64,000 nt of DNA from Flavobacteriales bacterium (GTDB lineage: Bacteria; Bacteroidota; Bacteroidia; Flavobacteriales_E; Vicingaceae), in the NCBI GenBank assembly GCA_013359255.1, contig JABWCF010000002.1, positions 62,001-126,000 of the forward strand, given 5' to 3'. The notes beneath the pieces were generated by a model. The model was given only the letters and a program-made list of their open reading frames with translations. It searched no databases and was not told the DNA's origin. Made by a program: the position numbers and the translations under genes. Each line of letters opens with the position of its first letter. The stretch's first letter is position 1. Of the stretch, positions 25,799 to 33,404 are shown piece by piece.

Positions 25799-27964
25799 TT
25801 AAATAGATTCTTCACTATCTTTTTTCTTAAAAATAGAACCAATGCCTTTCCCTATCTTCTGAACGGCATCAATTCCTCTATTTAAAGGTTCTGCAGAAAA
25901 ATCGCTATATTTTTCGTTGCTTATGCTGTCGGAATAAGGTTGAGGGTAGATTACAAATCGGCTATTTTTTGTAAAGTGTTTTTCGAGTTTAGCCGGAAGG
26001 TTTTCCAATGTTCCCATGTAGGAAGCAGCTCCTTTTCGGGCAGATACCAAAATAAACAAATCTTCTGCTTGAATATATCTAGAAAGCACGAGAAAATCTT
26101 CCCAATCGTTAAAAGGGTTTGCTTTAAATGATGCCGTAATCTTTGCTTTTTTAAAAAATTTTTGAACAGCTTTTTCGGTTGCTTCGTTAGAATAAAGTAA
26201 AATGGGAATACTTAATTCTTGAGCTAGTTTTGCTATTTTGCTGAGCCAAAGTTCAAAACCGTATTCGTGTTCGGTTAAAGGTGGGGCGGCAATAACAATT
26301 CTTTTGTGAAGAACTAAAGGCTTTTCTAGGTGGCAAATGAAAGTGGTTTTTTCTGTATGGGTTAAAATACTGTCCATTTTTTCGCCAATTAATTTATCTA
26401 ATAAACCTGAGCGTTGAGGCCATCCCAAAACAATAATGTTTGCTATTATTTCTCTAGAAATTCTGGCTATACCGCTAGCCGGGTTATGGTCGATAGTGGT
26501 AATAATATTTACTTTAGTTTCGGAGGCAGAGGCTTGTTTTACGAACTCTTCAAGTTTGTTTCGGGCTTTTAGAATATTCAATTCGGCTTCTTTGTTATTA
26601 GATACTACCGAAAGGATGGAGACCGGGTTTGCCGATTTTTTTTCTTTTATAAAAATAGCAAACTCAAGGAGTTTTTCTATACTAGAAACATTTGCAATGG
26701 GTAAAAGAATATGCTCACTAAGAATTCTATCAGATTTTATAAGTACTTCTGTTTCATCTTCCGATTCAATTACAATTTTTTTAGCTGCTTTTTCTGTGGC
26801 AAACGAGGCCACTATGCAGGTAATTAGAATAAGTATAATAGTGCCGTTGAGGATGTTTTCATCTAATATATCGGCTTTATAACCCACTAAAATTATTGCC
26901 AATGTTGCGGCAGCGTGAGAGGTGCTAAGTCCAAAAATAAGTTGCCGTTGTGCTTTAGAATACTTAAATATGAGCTGAGTGAACAAAGCGGCAAGCCATT
27001 TTCCAAAAATAGCCACCACCGTTAGTGTTCCCGCTACTATAAGAGCGGTAGGACCACTTAAAATTACACGTACATCTACTAACATTCCTACGCTAATAAG
27101 AAAAAACGGAATAAATAGGGAATTTCCAATAAATTCTATGCGGTTCATCAATGCAGAAGAATGTGGAATAAGTTTGTTTAAAGCCAAACCTGCAACGAAA
27201 GCTCCAATGATAGGCTCAACGCCTGCTACTTCTGCTAAAAAGGCCGCTAAAAAAACGATCGACAAGACAAAAATGTAGTGTGAATGTTTTTCACTTTCCA
27301 ATTTGCGAAAAAACCATTTTGCGATTCTTGGAATGAGAAGAAACATGATGGCCGAGAAAATGATTAATGAAACCCCCAGTCTAATCCAAAACTCTGAGTT
27401 TAAACTTCCCTGACTTTTTCCTATAACTACGGCTAAAATAATAAGTACAGCTGTATCGGTTAATATGGTTCCTCCTACGGTAACGGCAACAGCCTGATTT
27501 TTTGAAACGCCTAATTTGCTTACAATAGGATAGGCTACTAATGTATGAGTTGCAAACATGCTGGCGGTTAGAAAACTGGCATTAAAATCGTATCCGAGTA
27601 TATAATAGCAAACCGGAAAACCCACTCCTATTGGAATAATAAACGTAAAAAATCCAAACAAAAGACTTTTATTTTGATTCGTTTTGAATTCGTTCATATC
27701 AAGTTCTAACCCGGCAATGAACATGATGTAAAGAAGCCCGATAGTTGAAAAGAGTTCAATAGCAGAATTTTTTTCAAGCATATTAAATCCATGCGGACCA
27801 ATAACCACACCCGCTATGATTAATCCGATGATTCCGGGTATATTTAATCTTTTCAGCAGTATGGGAGATAACAGAATGATAAATAAAATCAGTGAAAATA
27901 TCAGCACAGGGTTTCCCAACGGCAATTCAAATTCGTGCATCAGGTGTTCAAAAAAAGAGGGCAT
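25799..27964 (-). CDS. CPA2-family cation:proton antiporter with C-terminal USP-like domain
   Basis: 721-residue inner-membrane protein. Residues ~15-390 contain about twelve helices of a Kef/NapA-like monovalent cation:proton antiporter (IPGIIGLIIAGVVIGPHGF, LGLVLA-type repeats, ATHTLVAYPIVSKLGVSKN, VEPIIGAFVAGLALN). Residues ~405-690 are a soluble region resembling tandem universal-stress-protein folds (HILLPIANVSS, RIVIAAPPLTE), not a TrkA-N domain. It probably exchanges Na+ or K+ for H+. No KefF-like partner lies nearby. A -7-like TAGTTTTG (28062-28055) is about 90 nt upstream. Confidence 0.9.
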   Translation of the reverse strand: MPSFFEHLMHEFELPLGNPVLIFSLILFIILLSPILLKRLNIPGIIGLIIAGVVIGPHGFNMLEKNSAIELFSTIGLLYIMFIAGLELDMNEFKTNQNKSLLFGFFTFIIPIGVGFPVCYYILGYDFNASFLTASMFATHTLVAYPIVSKLGVSKNQAVAVTVGGTILTDTAVLIILAVVIGKSQGSLNSEFWIRLGVSLIIFSAIMFLLIPRIAKWFFRKLESEKHSHYIFVLSIVFLAAFLAEVAGVEPIIGAFVAGLALNKLIPHSSALMNRIEFIGNSLFIPFFLISVGMLVDVRVILSGPTALIVAGTLTVVAIFGKWLAALFTQLIFKYSKAQRQLIFGLSTSHAAATLAIILVGYKADILDENILNGTIILILITCIVASFATEKAAKKIVIESEDETEVLIKSDRILSEHILLPIANVSSIEKLLEFAIFIKEKKSANPVSILSVVSNNKEAELNILKARNKLEEFVKQASASETKVNIITTIDHNPASGIARISREIIANIIVLGWPQRSGLLDKLIGEKMDSILTHTEKTTFICHLEKPLVLHKRIVIAAPPLTEHEYGFELWLSKIAKLAQELSIPILLYSNEATEKAVQKFFKKAKITASFKANPFNDWEDFLVLSRYIQAEDLFILVSARKGAASYMGTLENLPAKLEKHFTKNSRFVIYPQPYSDSISNEKYSDFSAEPLNRGIDAVQKIGKGIGSIFKKKDSEESI

Positions 27965-28085
27965 TAACTATCGTTTAGTCGTTTATTTTTTACCAAATTT
28001 CCTTATTTATTCTGAAAGTAGGCAAAAATTCATGCTTTTTGGTTTTCGAGTTAGCAAAACTAAATAAACTCTTAAAAGTGCTTGG

Positions 28086-28240
28086 TTTTATTATGTAAAG
28101 CGAACGGTTTGGCAGCTTTGCATTGGGGCAGGTATTTTAGCACCATGCTCGATACGAAGAACCGTACATTGAGCAAACACAAAAATTTCAACTTAATTGC
28201 GTTACTCTATATAAAGGAAAAACCGATGCCAATGGTTGAT
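28086..28240 (-). repeat. Eroded second copy of the attC-like palindromic site
   Basis: This gene-free stretch (27965-28274) aligns collinearly with the palindromic site at 32172-32309. Shared blocks are TTTTATTATGT (28086), TTTTAGCAC (28135), CGAAG (28155), CACAAAA (28178), ATTGCG (28196) and ACCGATG (28222). The spacings between the TTTTAGCAC, CGAAG and CACAAAA blocks are identical in the two sites (20 and 23 nt). The right arm has an insertion after ATTGCG, and the GTTAGCGGT core has become CCAATGGTT, so folding is probably lost. It lies just after the stop of the P-type ATPase gene, where a cassette's recombination site would sit. Confidence 0.7.
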
Positions 28241-28274
28241 ATAAATTAGTTTATATTTTTTATGTTGCATTTTG

Positions 28275-30743
28275 CTAATACGATTGTTTAAAACGCTTTA
28301 TAAACTCAAGGATAAAGAGCATAGTCAGAGCTCCGATTAATGAGGAAGCAAAATGCTTGAAACCCGGAAACTCAAAAGCGAAAATGGTTTGCAAAAAAGG
28401 AATAGCAATGGTCAGTATCAGTATTACAAATGCTACAAGTGAAATAATAATCACAGCCATATTTTTTTCAAGGATTACCGAAAGAAAGTTACGTGTTTCA
28501 GATAAAGAAGATAGAATAAGGAATACGTTTCCAATAATCAAAGCCGAAAATGTAATGGCTCTTATTTCTCCGTCAGAATGACCCTCATTAATTGAAATAA
28601 AATAAATAGCTGTAACCATTCCAAATAATAATAGTCCTTTAAATAAACTGAATGTTATTTTGCTCCATCCGAAAAAAGAATCGTTAGGATTTCGAGGCGG
28701 ACGTTTCATGATTTTCTTTTCCTCTTGTTCCGATTCAAAAGCAATGGCACAAACCGGGTCAATAATCAATTCTAAAAAAACAATGTGCAGTGGCATTAAG
28801 AGAATGGGCAACCACGAAAAAAATGCAGGTAGCAAAACCAGTCCAATAATTGGAATGTGAATAGCAATGATGTAAGACATTGCTTTTTGTAGATTATCAA
28901 ATACTCTTCTTCCGGAACGTATGGCGTGAACAATGGAAGCAAAATTGTCATCTAGCAAAACAAGTGAAGAGGCTTCTCGAGCAACGTCTGTTCCTTTTAA
29001 TCCCATTGCTACACCAATATCGGCAGCTTTTAATGCCGGTGCATCATTTACGCCATCTCCCGTCATGGCAACAATTTCGCCATTTGCTTTTAGTGCCTTA
29101 ATAATTTGTAGTTTTTGTTCAGGTACTATTCTTGCAAAAATAGTAGTGTGTTTTATCCTTTCTTTTAATTTATCTTCACTCAGGCTTTTCAATTCTAACC
29201 CTGTTAGTACATTTTCGTTATGCTTTAACCCAATTTGATTAGCAATACTTTGAGCCGTTGCGGGATAATCACCGGTAATCATAATCACGTTAACTCCTGC
29301 CTCATAACAATCTTTTATAGCTTGAGGCACTTCAGCTCTTATAGGGTCTTCAAAAGCAACGAGTCCGGTAAAGGAGAATATGAAATCATTTTGTTTTTCA
29401 GGAAGATTAACCATTGCAGAGCTACTTTTTGCTGCAGCCAGTACTCTGTAGCCTTTTACAGCCAGAGCTTGAACAATGTTGGTATAGCCGGCAATTTCAG
29501 CTTCCGACAATCTGCATAACTGATAAATGGCTTCGGGTGCCCCTTTGCAGTATGCTTCCGCCAATTCATCAACTTCTGATTTTAAAACTCTGGTCATTGC
29601 GAGTAATTCTTTACTCAATGGATATTCTTTTATCAGTTTTAGTTGATTTTTTGATTCTTTTATTTTTTCATATTCAACACTAATGGCCTTTTCCATCGGG
29701 TCAATGGAATTATTTTGAGAGGCATAATTTAACACTGTCAACAACCCCTTTATTTTTTCCTCACTAGATGTAAAATCGGTTTTGTAATATATTTTATCAT
29801 TCGGAAACAAAGCCGATATCTCCATTTTGTTTTGGGTAATCGTTCCTGTTTTATCACTACACAAAACTGTTGCAGAACCAAGTGTTTCAATGGCAGAAGG
29901 CTTGCGTGTTAATACATTGTTTTTTGACAAACGCCAAGCCCCTAAAGCCAAAAATATGGTAAGTACTACGGGAAATTCTTCGGGCAGTAATGCCATGGCA
30001 GCAGCCAGTCCGTTGATAAGGGCATTTAATATATTGCCCCGCGTAAAGTAAAACGCAGCAATTACTCCTGAGCTAACGATGGCACCCCCTATAAATAAGT
30101 TGCGAATAAGTTTTTTCATTTCACGCTGCAGGCGTGTACTTTCTTGTTCTATACCCTGCAACGAAGTTCCAATTTTGCCAAATTGGGTTTTGGTTCCTGT
30201 GCTGATAACTTTTGCAATTCCCTTTCCCTGTACCACTAATGTGCCACTGAATATACGATTTTGGGAATCTTCGTTTTTAATTACCGGAATCGATTCTCCT
30301 GTCAGCAAAGATTCATCAATCGTTAGGTTGTTGCTTTCCAGAACCAGTGCATCTGCCGGCACACGGTCGCCTTCATGTAAAATAATGATATCATCGGGCA
30401 CTACCTCTCTTCCCGAAATTCTTGTTTCTACACCATCTCGAATTACTAAAGCCCTTGGAGAGGCAAGTTGTCTCAAGGCTTCTAATGATTTTTCTGTTTT
30501 ACGATATTGATAAAAGGTAATTAAAATGATTACGAATACCCAACATAATAGAATGATGCCTTCGGAATAGTTGCCCAATAGAAAGTAGACAGAACCACAG
30601 CATAGAAGCAGAATAAACATGGGTTCTTTTACAACCTCTTTTACAATTTGCCAAACATTTTTTGGTTTTGCAGAGGGTAATTCGTTATACCCATGCAGCT
30701 TTAACTGTTCGGCCGCTTTTTTACCGGTTATCCCATTTTTCAT
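28275..30743 (-). CDS. Cation-transporting P-type ATPase (PacL/SERCA-like)
   Basis: 822-residue P-type ATPase with an N-terminal cation-ATPase domain, actuator motif TGES (148-151), membrane cation motif PEEFP (254-258) in place of the PEGLP of Ca2+ pumps, phosphorylation site SDKTGT with Asp297, MTGDGVNDAPALK hinge motif and a C-terminal bundle of membrane helices. It belongs with P2-type (Ca2+/Mn2+/Mg2+) pumps; the ion is uncertain because of the PEEFP change. I start at ATG 30743; a TTG at 30767 adds eight residues. It is separated from the upstream DUF2231-like gene by a hairpin, so it may have its own promoter. It lies between the two attC-like sites. Confidence 0.92.
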   Translation of the reverse strand: MKNGITGKKAAEQLKLHGYNELPSAKPKNVWQIVKEVVKEPMFILLLCCGSVYFLLGNYSEGIILLCWVFVIILITFYQYRKTEKSLEALRQLASPRALVIRDGVETRISGREVVPDDIIILHEGDRVPADALVLESNNLTIDESLLTGESIPVIKNEDSQNRIFSGTLVVQGKGIAKVISTGTKTQFGKIGTSLQGIEQESTRLQREMKKLIRNLFIGGAIVSSGVIAAFYFTRGNILNALINGLAAAMALLPEEFPVVLTIFLALGAWRLSKNNVLTRKPSAIETLGSATVLCSDKTGTITQNKMEISALFPNDKIYYKTDFTSSEEKIKGLLTVLNYASQNNSIDPMEKAISVEYEKIKESKNQLKLIKEYPLSKELLAMTRVLKSEVDELAEAYCKGAPEAIYQLCRLSEAEIAGYTNIVQALAVKGYRVLAAAKSSSAMVNLPEKQNDFIFSFTGLVAFEDPIRAEVPQAIKDCYEAGVNVIMITGDYPATAQSIANQIGLKHNENVLTGLELKSLSEDKLKERIKHTTIFARIVPEQKLQIIKALKANGEIVAMTGDGVNDAPALKAADIGVAMGLKGTDVAREASSLVLLDDNFASIVHAIRSGRRVFDNLQKAMSYIIAIHIPIIGLVLLPAFFSWLPILLMPLHIVFLELIIDPVCAIAFESEQEEKKIMKRPPRNPNDSFFGWSKITFSLFKGLLLFGMVTAIYFISINEGHSDGEIRAITFSALIIGNVFLILSSLSETRNFLSVILEKNMAVIIISLVAFVILILTIAIPFLQTIFAFEFPGFKHFASSLIGALTMLFILEFIKRFKQSY

Positions 30744-30810
30744 GCTTACAGTAATATTCTTACTCAATTTATTTAAAAGCAGGGATAGAAGAGGGCTGGA
30801 ATATTTGAGG

Positions 30811-30833
30811 AAAAAAGGCGGTAAGCCGTTTTT
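30811..30833 (-). terminator. Hairpin terminator after the DUF2231-like gene
   Basis: On the minus strand A5-C-GGC, short loop, GCC-T6 begins directly after the stop codon; the stem has one bulged C. A weak to moderate terminator between the VIT/DUF2231 pair and the ATPase gene. Confidence 0.5.
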
Positions 30834-31331
30834 CTAATCGTCATCTTCCTCTGATTGGTTTTGATTCATTGGTTCAGAAACTTCATTTTGGTTTGCTCTT
30901 ATTTCTGTATGTCTTATTTCTCCTCCCGTTGTTCCGGTTTCCTTGCCAAAATAAATTACTACAAATACAAAAATCAAAATACCCATATTTACAAACGTTG
31001 AAAAGTTTTTTTGTTTAATGCTTGCCCAAAGTCCAAACAAAGAAAGTCCGCCTAAAAGATAGGTTAGAATTGAAAAAAGTTCTGCTGATTCTTCGTGGCT
31101 TTCAATGTAGTTTTCTGTTACTCCACTAATGTTTTCAACCACCTCTTCGGCACCTTCACCGCTTGTCATTGCGGCAATAGAGCTCAAAGAGCCTATAATA
31201 AAAAGGAAGAAAGCCGTTCGCTTAACGGCATCGGATTTAAAAATTAAACCCGTAATCATAACGATTGCTCCCGCCATTGGGAAAATGATTGGTAAATGAT
31301 TTACCACTAAATGAAAATGTGCTGCGTTCAT
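30834..31331 (-). CDS. DUF2231-like four-helix membrane protein
   Basis: 165-residue inner-membrane protein with about four helices (~10-30, 36-56, 85-105 and 110-130) and an acidic C-terminal tail ending in Glu/Asp. The N-terminus AAHFHLVVNHLPIIFP with its HxHxxxNHLP pattern resembles the DUF2231 family, often linked to metal or heme chemistry. Start chosen at ATG 31331, 16 nt after the VIT stop; a longer frame from 31364 would overlap that gene. Probably co-transcribed with the VIT-like transporter; function unknown. Confidence 0.7.
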   Translation of the reverse strand: MNAAHFHLVVNHLPIIFPMAGAIVMITGLIFKSDAVKRTAFFLFIIGSLSSIAAMTSGEGAEEVVENISGVTENYIESHEESAELFSILTYLLGGLSLFGLWASIKQKNFSTFVNMGILIFVFVVIYFGKETGTTGGEIRHTEIRANQNEVSEPMNQNQSEEDDD

Positions 31332-31347
31332 ATTTACAAAATTAAGA

Positions 31348-32049
31348 TTATACATTAACACCAAAAATATATCCTACCAAGGCGGATAAGCCCATTGCAA
31401 TGGTTCCCCAAATTACAATTCTTATAATGGATTTGCTTATGCTTGAGCCACCTGTTTTTGCAGAAACTGCTCCAAGAATAATGAGCGATAATAGGGTAAA
31501 TCCGTAAAGGAAATATTCCATAGTTGGAACCGGAGCAAAGAGAGTTACTAAGAGCGGTAAAAGACCGCCTGCTGTAAATGCTGCACCCGAAGCAAAAGCT
31601 GCTTGTATGGGGTTTGCCTGACTTATTTCGTTAATACCCAATTCATCACGAATATGTGTACCTAAAGCATCTGCTTCGGTTAATTCTTTTGCCACTTGCA
31701 AAGCGGTTTCCTTTTTTAGTCCTCTTTTAACGTAAATCTCAGCAAGAATTTTCATTTCTGCTTCGGGCATTTCTTTAAGTTCTTGTTTTTCTCTTTCAAT
31801 ATCGGCTTTTTCAATATCGGTTTGGGAACTTACCGAAACATATTCTCCTGCTGCCATAGATAGAGCACCTGCTACAAGGCCTGCTATGGTTGCTAAAAGA
31901 ATAGGATCTTTGGTTGTGCTGGCTGTTGCAACTCCAATGGCAAGGCTTGATACGGAGATAATCCCGTCATTAGCTCCCAAAACGGCAGCCCTCAACCAAT
32001 TGCTTCGGTGTATATAGTGGCTGTCTAAATAATTTTCTATGGTTATCAT
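31348..32049 (-). CDS. VIT1/CCC1-family metal transporter
   Basis: 233-residue transporter of the VIT1/CCC1 (vacuolar iron/manganese) family. N-terminal signature HRSNWLRAAVLGANDGIISVSSL, then MAAGEYVSVSSQTD with the Gly/Glu-rich helix that lines the metal path, a cytoplasmic helical insertion (~80-130) and three C-terminal helices (GGLLPLLVTLF). Such proteins export Fe2+ or Mn2+ against protons. It precedes the DUF2231-like gene and, further on, a P-type ATPase; together they look like a divalent-metal module. Its upstream flank is the attC-like palindrome at 32172. Confidence 0.9.
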   Translation of the reverse strand: MITIENYLDSHYIHRSNWLRAAVLGANDGIISVSSLAIGVATASTTKDPILLATIAGLVAGALSMAAGEYVSVSSQTDIEKADIEREKQELKEMPEAEMKILAEIYVKRGLKKETALQVAKELTEADALGTHIRDELGINEISQANPIQAAFASGAAFTAGGLLPLLVTLFAPVPTMEYFLYGFTLLSLIILGAVSAKTGGSSISKSIIRIVIWGTIAMGLSALVGYIFGVNV

Positions 32050-32171
32050 TTTCTAACCGCACAAATTTAATTAATAATAACTATCGGTTATTGTTTTAAA
32101 ATAGGATTTATAGCTTCTGCTTTATGTAAATCAGCATTTTTTTGTTTTTGTTATTCGTATTAGTTCATTTT

Positions 32172-32318
32172 TTTTATTATGTTGGGTAACGTTTTTCGGC
32201 TTGCCGCAGTGGGGGATTTTTAGCACAAAAGTTCAATCGAAGCACTGCACTTTGATTAACCACAAAAGTGTCATAGAAGCACGTCAGCCCCCATTGCGGC
32301 AAACCGATGTTAGCGGTT
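32172..32318 (-). repeat. attC-like imperfect palindrome (cassette recombination site)
   Basis: Arms CGGCTTGCCGCAGTGGGGG (32197-32215) and the region 32288-32306 pair at 17 of 19 positions across a 72-nt middle. The middle contains a nested inverted repeat (GTTCAATCGAAG with CTTTGATTAAC) and two direct copies of CACAAAAGT...GAAGCAC. Outside the arms are GTTAGCGGT (32309-32317) on one side and GGTAACG (32185-32191) on the other. Long arms, bulged bases and nested structure resemble integron attC sites, but the outer cores do not match RYYYAAC/GTTRRRY exactly. A 62-codon frame through it is a by-product. No other gene lies in 32050-32364. Confidence 0.7.
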
Positions 32319-33373
32319 CGGCTTTCTTTTCTGTCGTCTGTGCTTAGCTGAATATTCATTGTCACTACTGAATTGTCGCAATGTAATTTTCAATTTCTTG
32401 ACTTTCTCCAAAAGCAGTTGTTGGGTTGTTGAATGGTGGTTTGTCAGAATTTTGTGGACTTAAAATCTCACCGTTTTCTACTTCGTCTCCGTAATTTTCT
32501 GTTGTTCTAAATCTTCCTTTTCCCCTAAAATTCAAAATGACCGCTTGAACTCCTGGAATGATACAAATTTGAAGTCCGGTTTCTTCACTTTCAAAAAAGT
32601 CGTTTTGGTTAAGTCGCATACGAACAGTCTTGCCTTTCAATAAACTTTCAGGGCAGTATCCGTTCCACATATTTGAAATTTTCGTTTCAGTCATTTTTGT
32701 TGTTTTTAAGTTATTGCCGAAAGTAAAAAGAAATAGTTCAATGTTTTCTCCTTGTGTGTCAAGGTCATCGGCAAGCTGTCTTGTAAGCTGCAAAAAGTCA
32801 AGATACTTTTTCTCAGCATTGTCATATCGGATTTTGTCTAACAGTTGAAAATTTGAATATGTCTTGCTTGCAAAAACATCAATAAGTCGCTGGTCAAGTA
32901 TTAAGCAAGGATTGTCGTTAAATGATATTTTAAAAAAATAAAGTAGTTTGCTGTAAGTTGATAGCCCAAGTCCAGCAACGTTCCTAAAAGTTAATGTCAG
33001 TTCGTTAAAGTCTTTGGTTGCTGGATTTGGTTTTTCTCTTAAAGACCGCAATACGTTTTCAATCGTGTCAATGTGTTTGAGAATATTTATAAAATGATTT
33101 CCACGCATTCCTGCTGTGTAGCCCCAATAAATTGTCTTGATAATTGCTTTTCTTGGCTCGTTTGTTTCAAAAATGTCTTGACGGCTAATAGTCAATGTTT
33201 TGTTGTCGCCAAACAACTTGTCATTGAGATTTTTTAGCCACTGAATTTCATTTTCTGCTTTTGTCCAAGTCGTTCGTTTAGTCGTAAAACATTGTTGTCT
33301 TACAGGCAAGTTTGAGATTAATATTTTGTAATTGTTAATGTTCATTCGTGTCGTCTTTTAAGCTGACCGCTAA
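32190..33373 (-). mobile_element. Putative integron-like gene cassette (one gene plus attC-like site)
   Basis: A 1184-bp unit read on the minus strand: it begins TTAGCGGTCAGC just after a G (33374), carries one gene, then ACCGCTAAC, the long palindrome, and ends at the G of AACGTTACC (32190). Joining its two ends would recreate GTTAGCGGT opposite the internal ACCGCTAAC, giving a fully symmetric site. That is the rule for integron cassettes cut at G^TT. The unit sits 30 nt after the stop of an aldehyde dehydrogenase gene. No integrase gene is in the window. Boundaries are inferred. Confidence 0.6.
32365..33345 (-). CDS. Cassette-borne protein, OGG/HhH-like domain plus C-terminal domain
   Basis: 326-residue protein, the only gene of the putative cassette. 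Residues ~1-210 resemble uncharacterised OGG-type (8-oxoguanine glycosylase-like, helix-hairpin-helix) proteins: VAGLGLSTYSKLLYFFKI followed by CLILDQRLIDVF, where Asp could take the catalytic place. Residues ~216-326 begin at an internal Met (MTETKISNMWNGYCPESLL) and look like a separate small domain (KMRLNQ-type, FFESEETGLQICI, AVILNFRGKGRFR), joined by a short Lys/Thr linker; this may be a fusion of two neighbouring genes. A base-excision or defence role would be a guess. Start ATG 33345 lies 21 nt inside the cassette end. Confidence 0.65.
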   Translation of the reverse strand: MNINNYKILISNLPVRQQCFTTKRTTWTKAENEIQWLKNLNDKLFGDNKTLTISRQDIFETNEPRKAIIKTIYWGYTAGMRGNHFINILKHIDTIENVLRSLREKPNPATKDFNELTLTFRNVAGLGLSTYSKLLYFFKISFNDNPCLILDQRLIDVFASKTYSNFQLLDKIRYDNAEKKYLDFLQLTRQLADDLDTQGENIELFLFTFGNNLKTTKMTETKISNMWNGYCPESLLKGKTVRMRLNQNDFFESEETGLQICIIPGVQAVILNFRGKGRFRTTENYGDEVENGEILSPQNSDKPPFNNPTTAFGESQEIENYIATIQ

Positions 33374-33374
33374 C
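33366..33374. repeat. Cassette end, inverted partner of 32309-32317
   Basis: ACCGCTAAC, the exact reverse complement of GTTAGCGGT at 32309-32317, with partial extension (both ends continue to GCTT). It marks the upstream edge of the putative cassette, between its gene and the aldehyde dehydrogenase gene. Confidence 0.7.
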
Positions 33375-33404
33375 TTGTTTATACCCGCCATAAAAGAATT
33401 TATC

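Noticed and set aside
32177-32365. 62-codon minus-strand frame across the palindromic cassette site
   Set aside because: Its sequence is just the translation of the inverted and direct repeats; it has no separate start context and no protein-like pattern.
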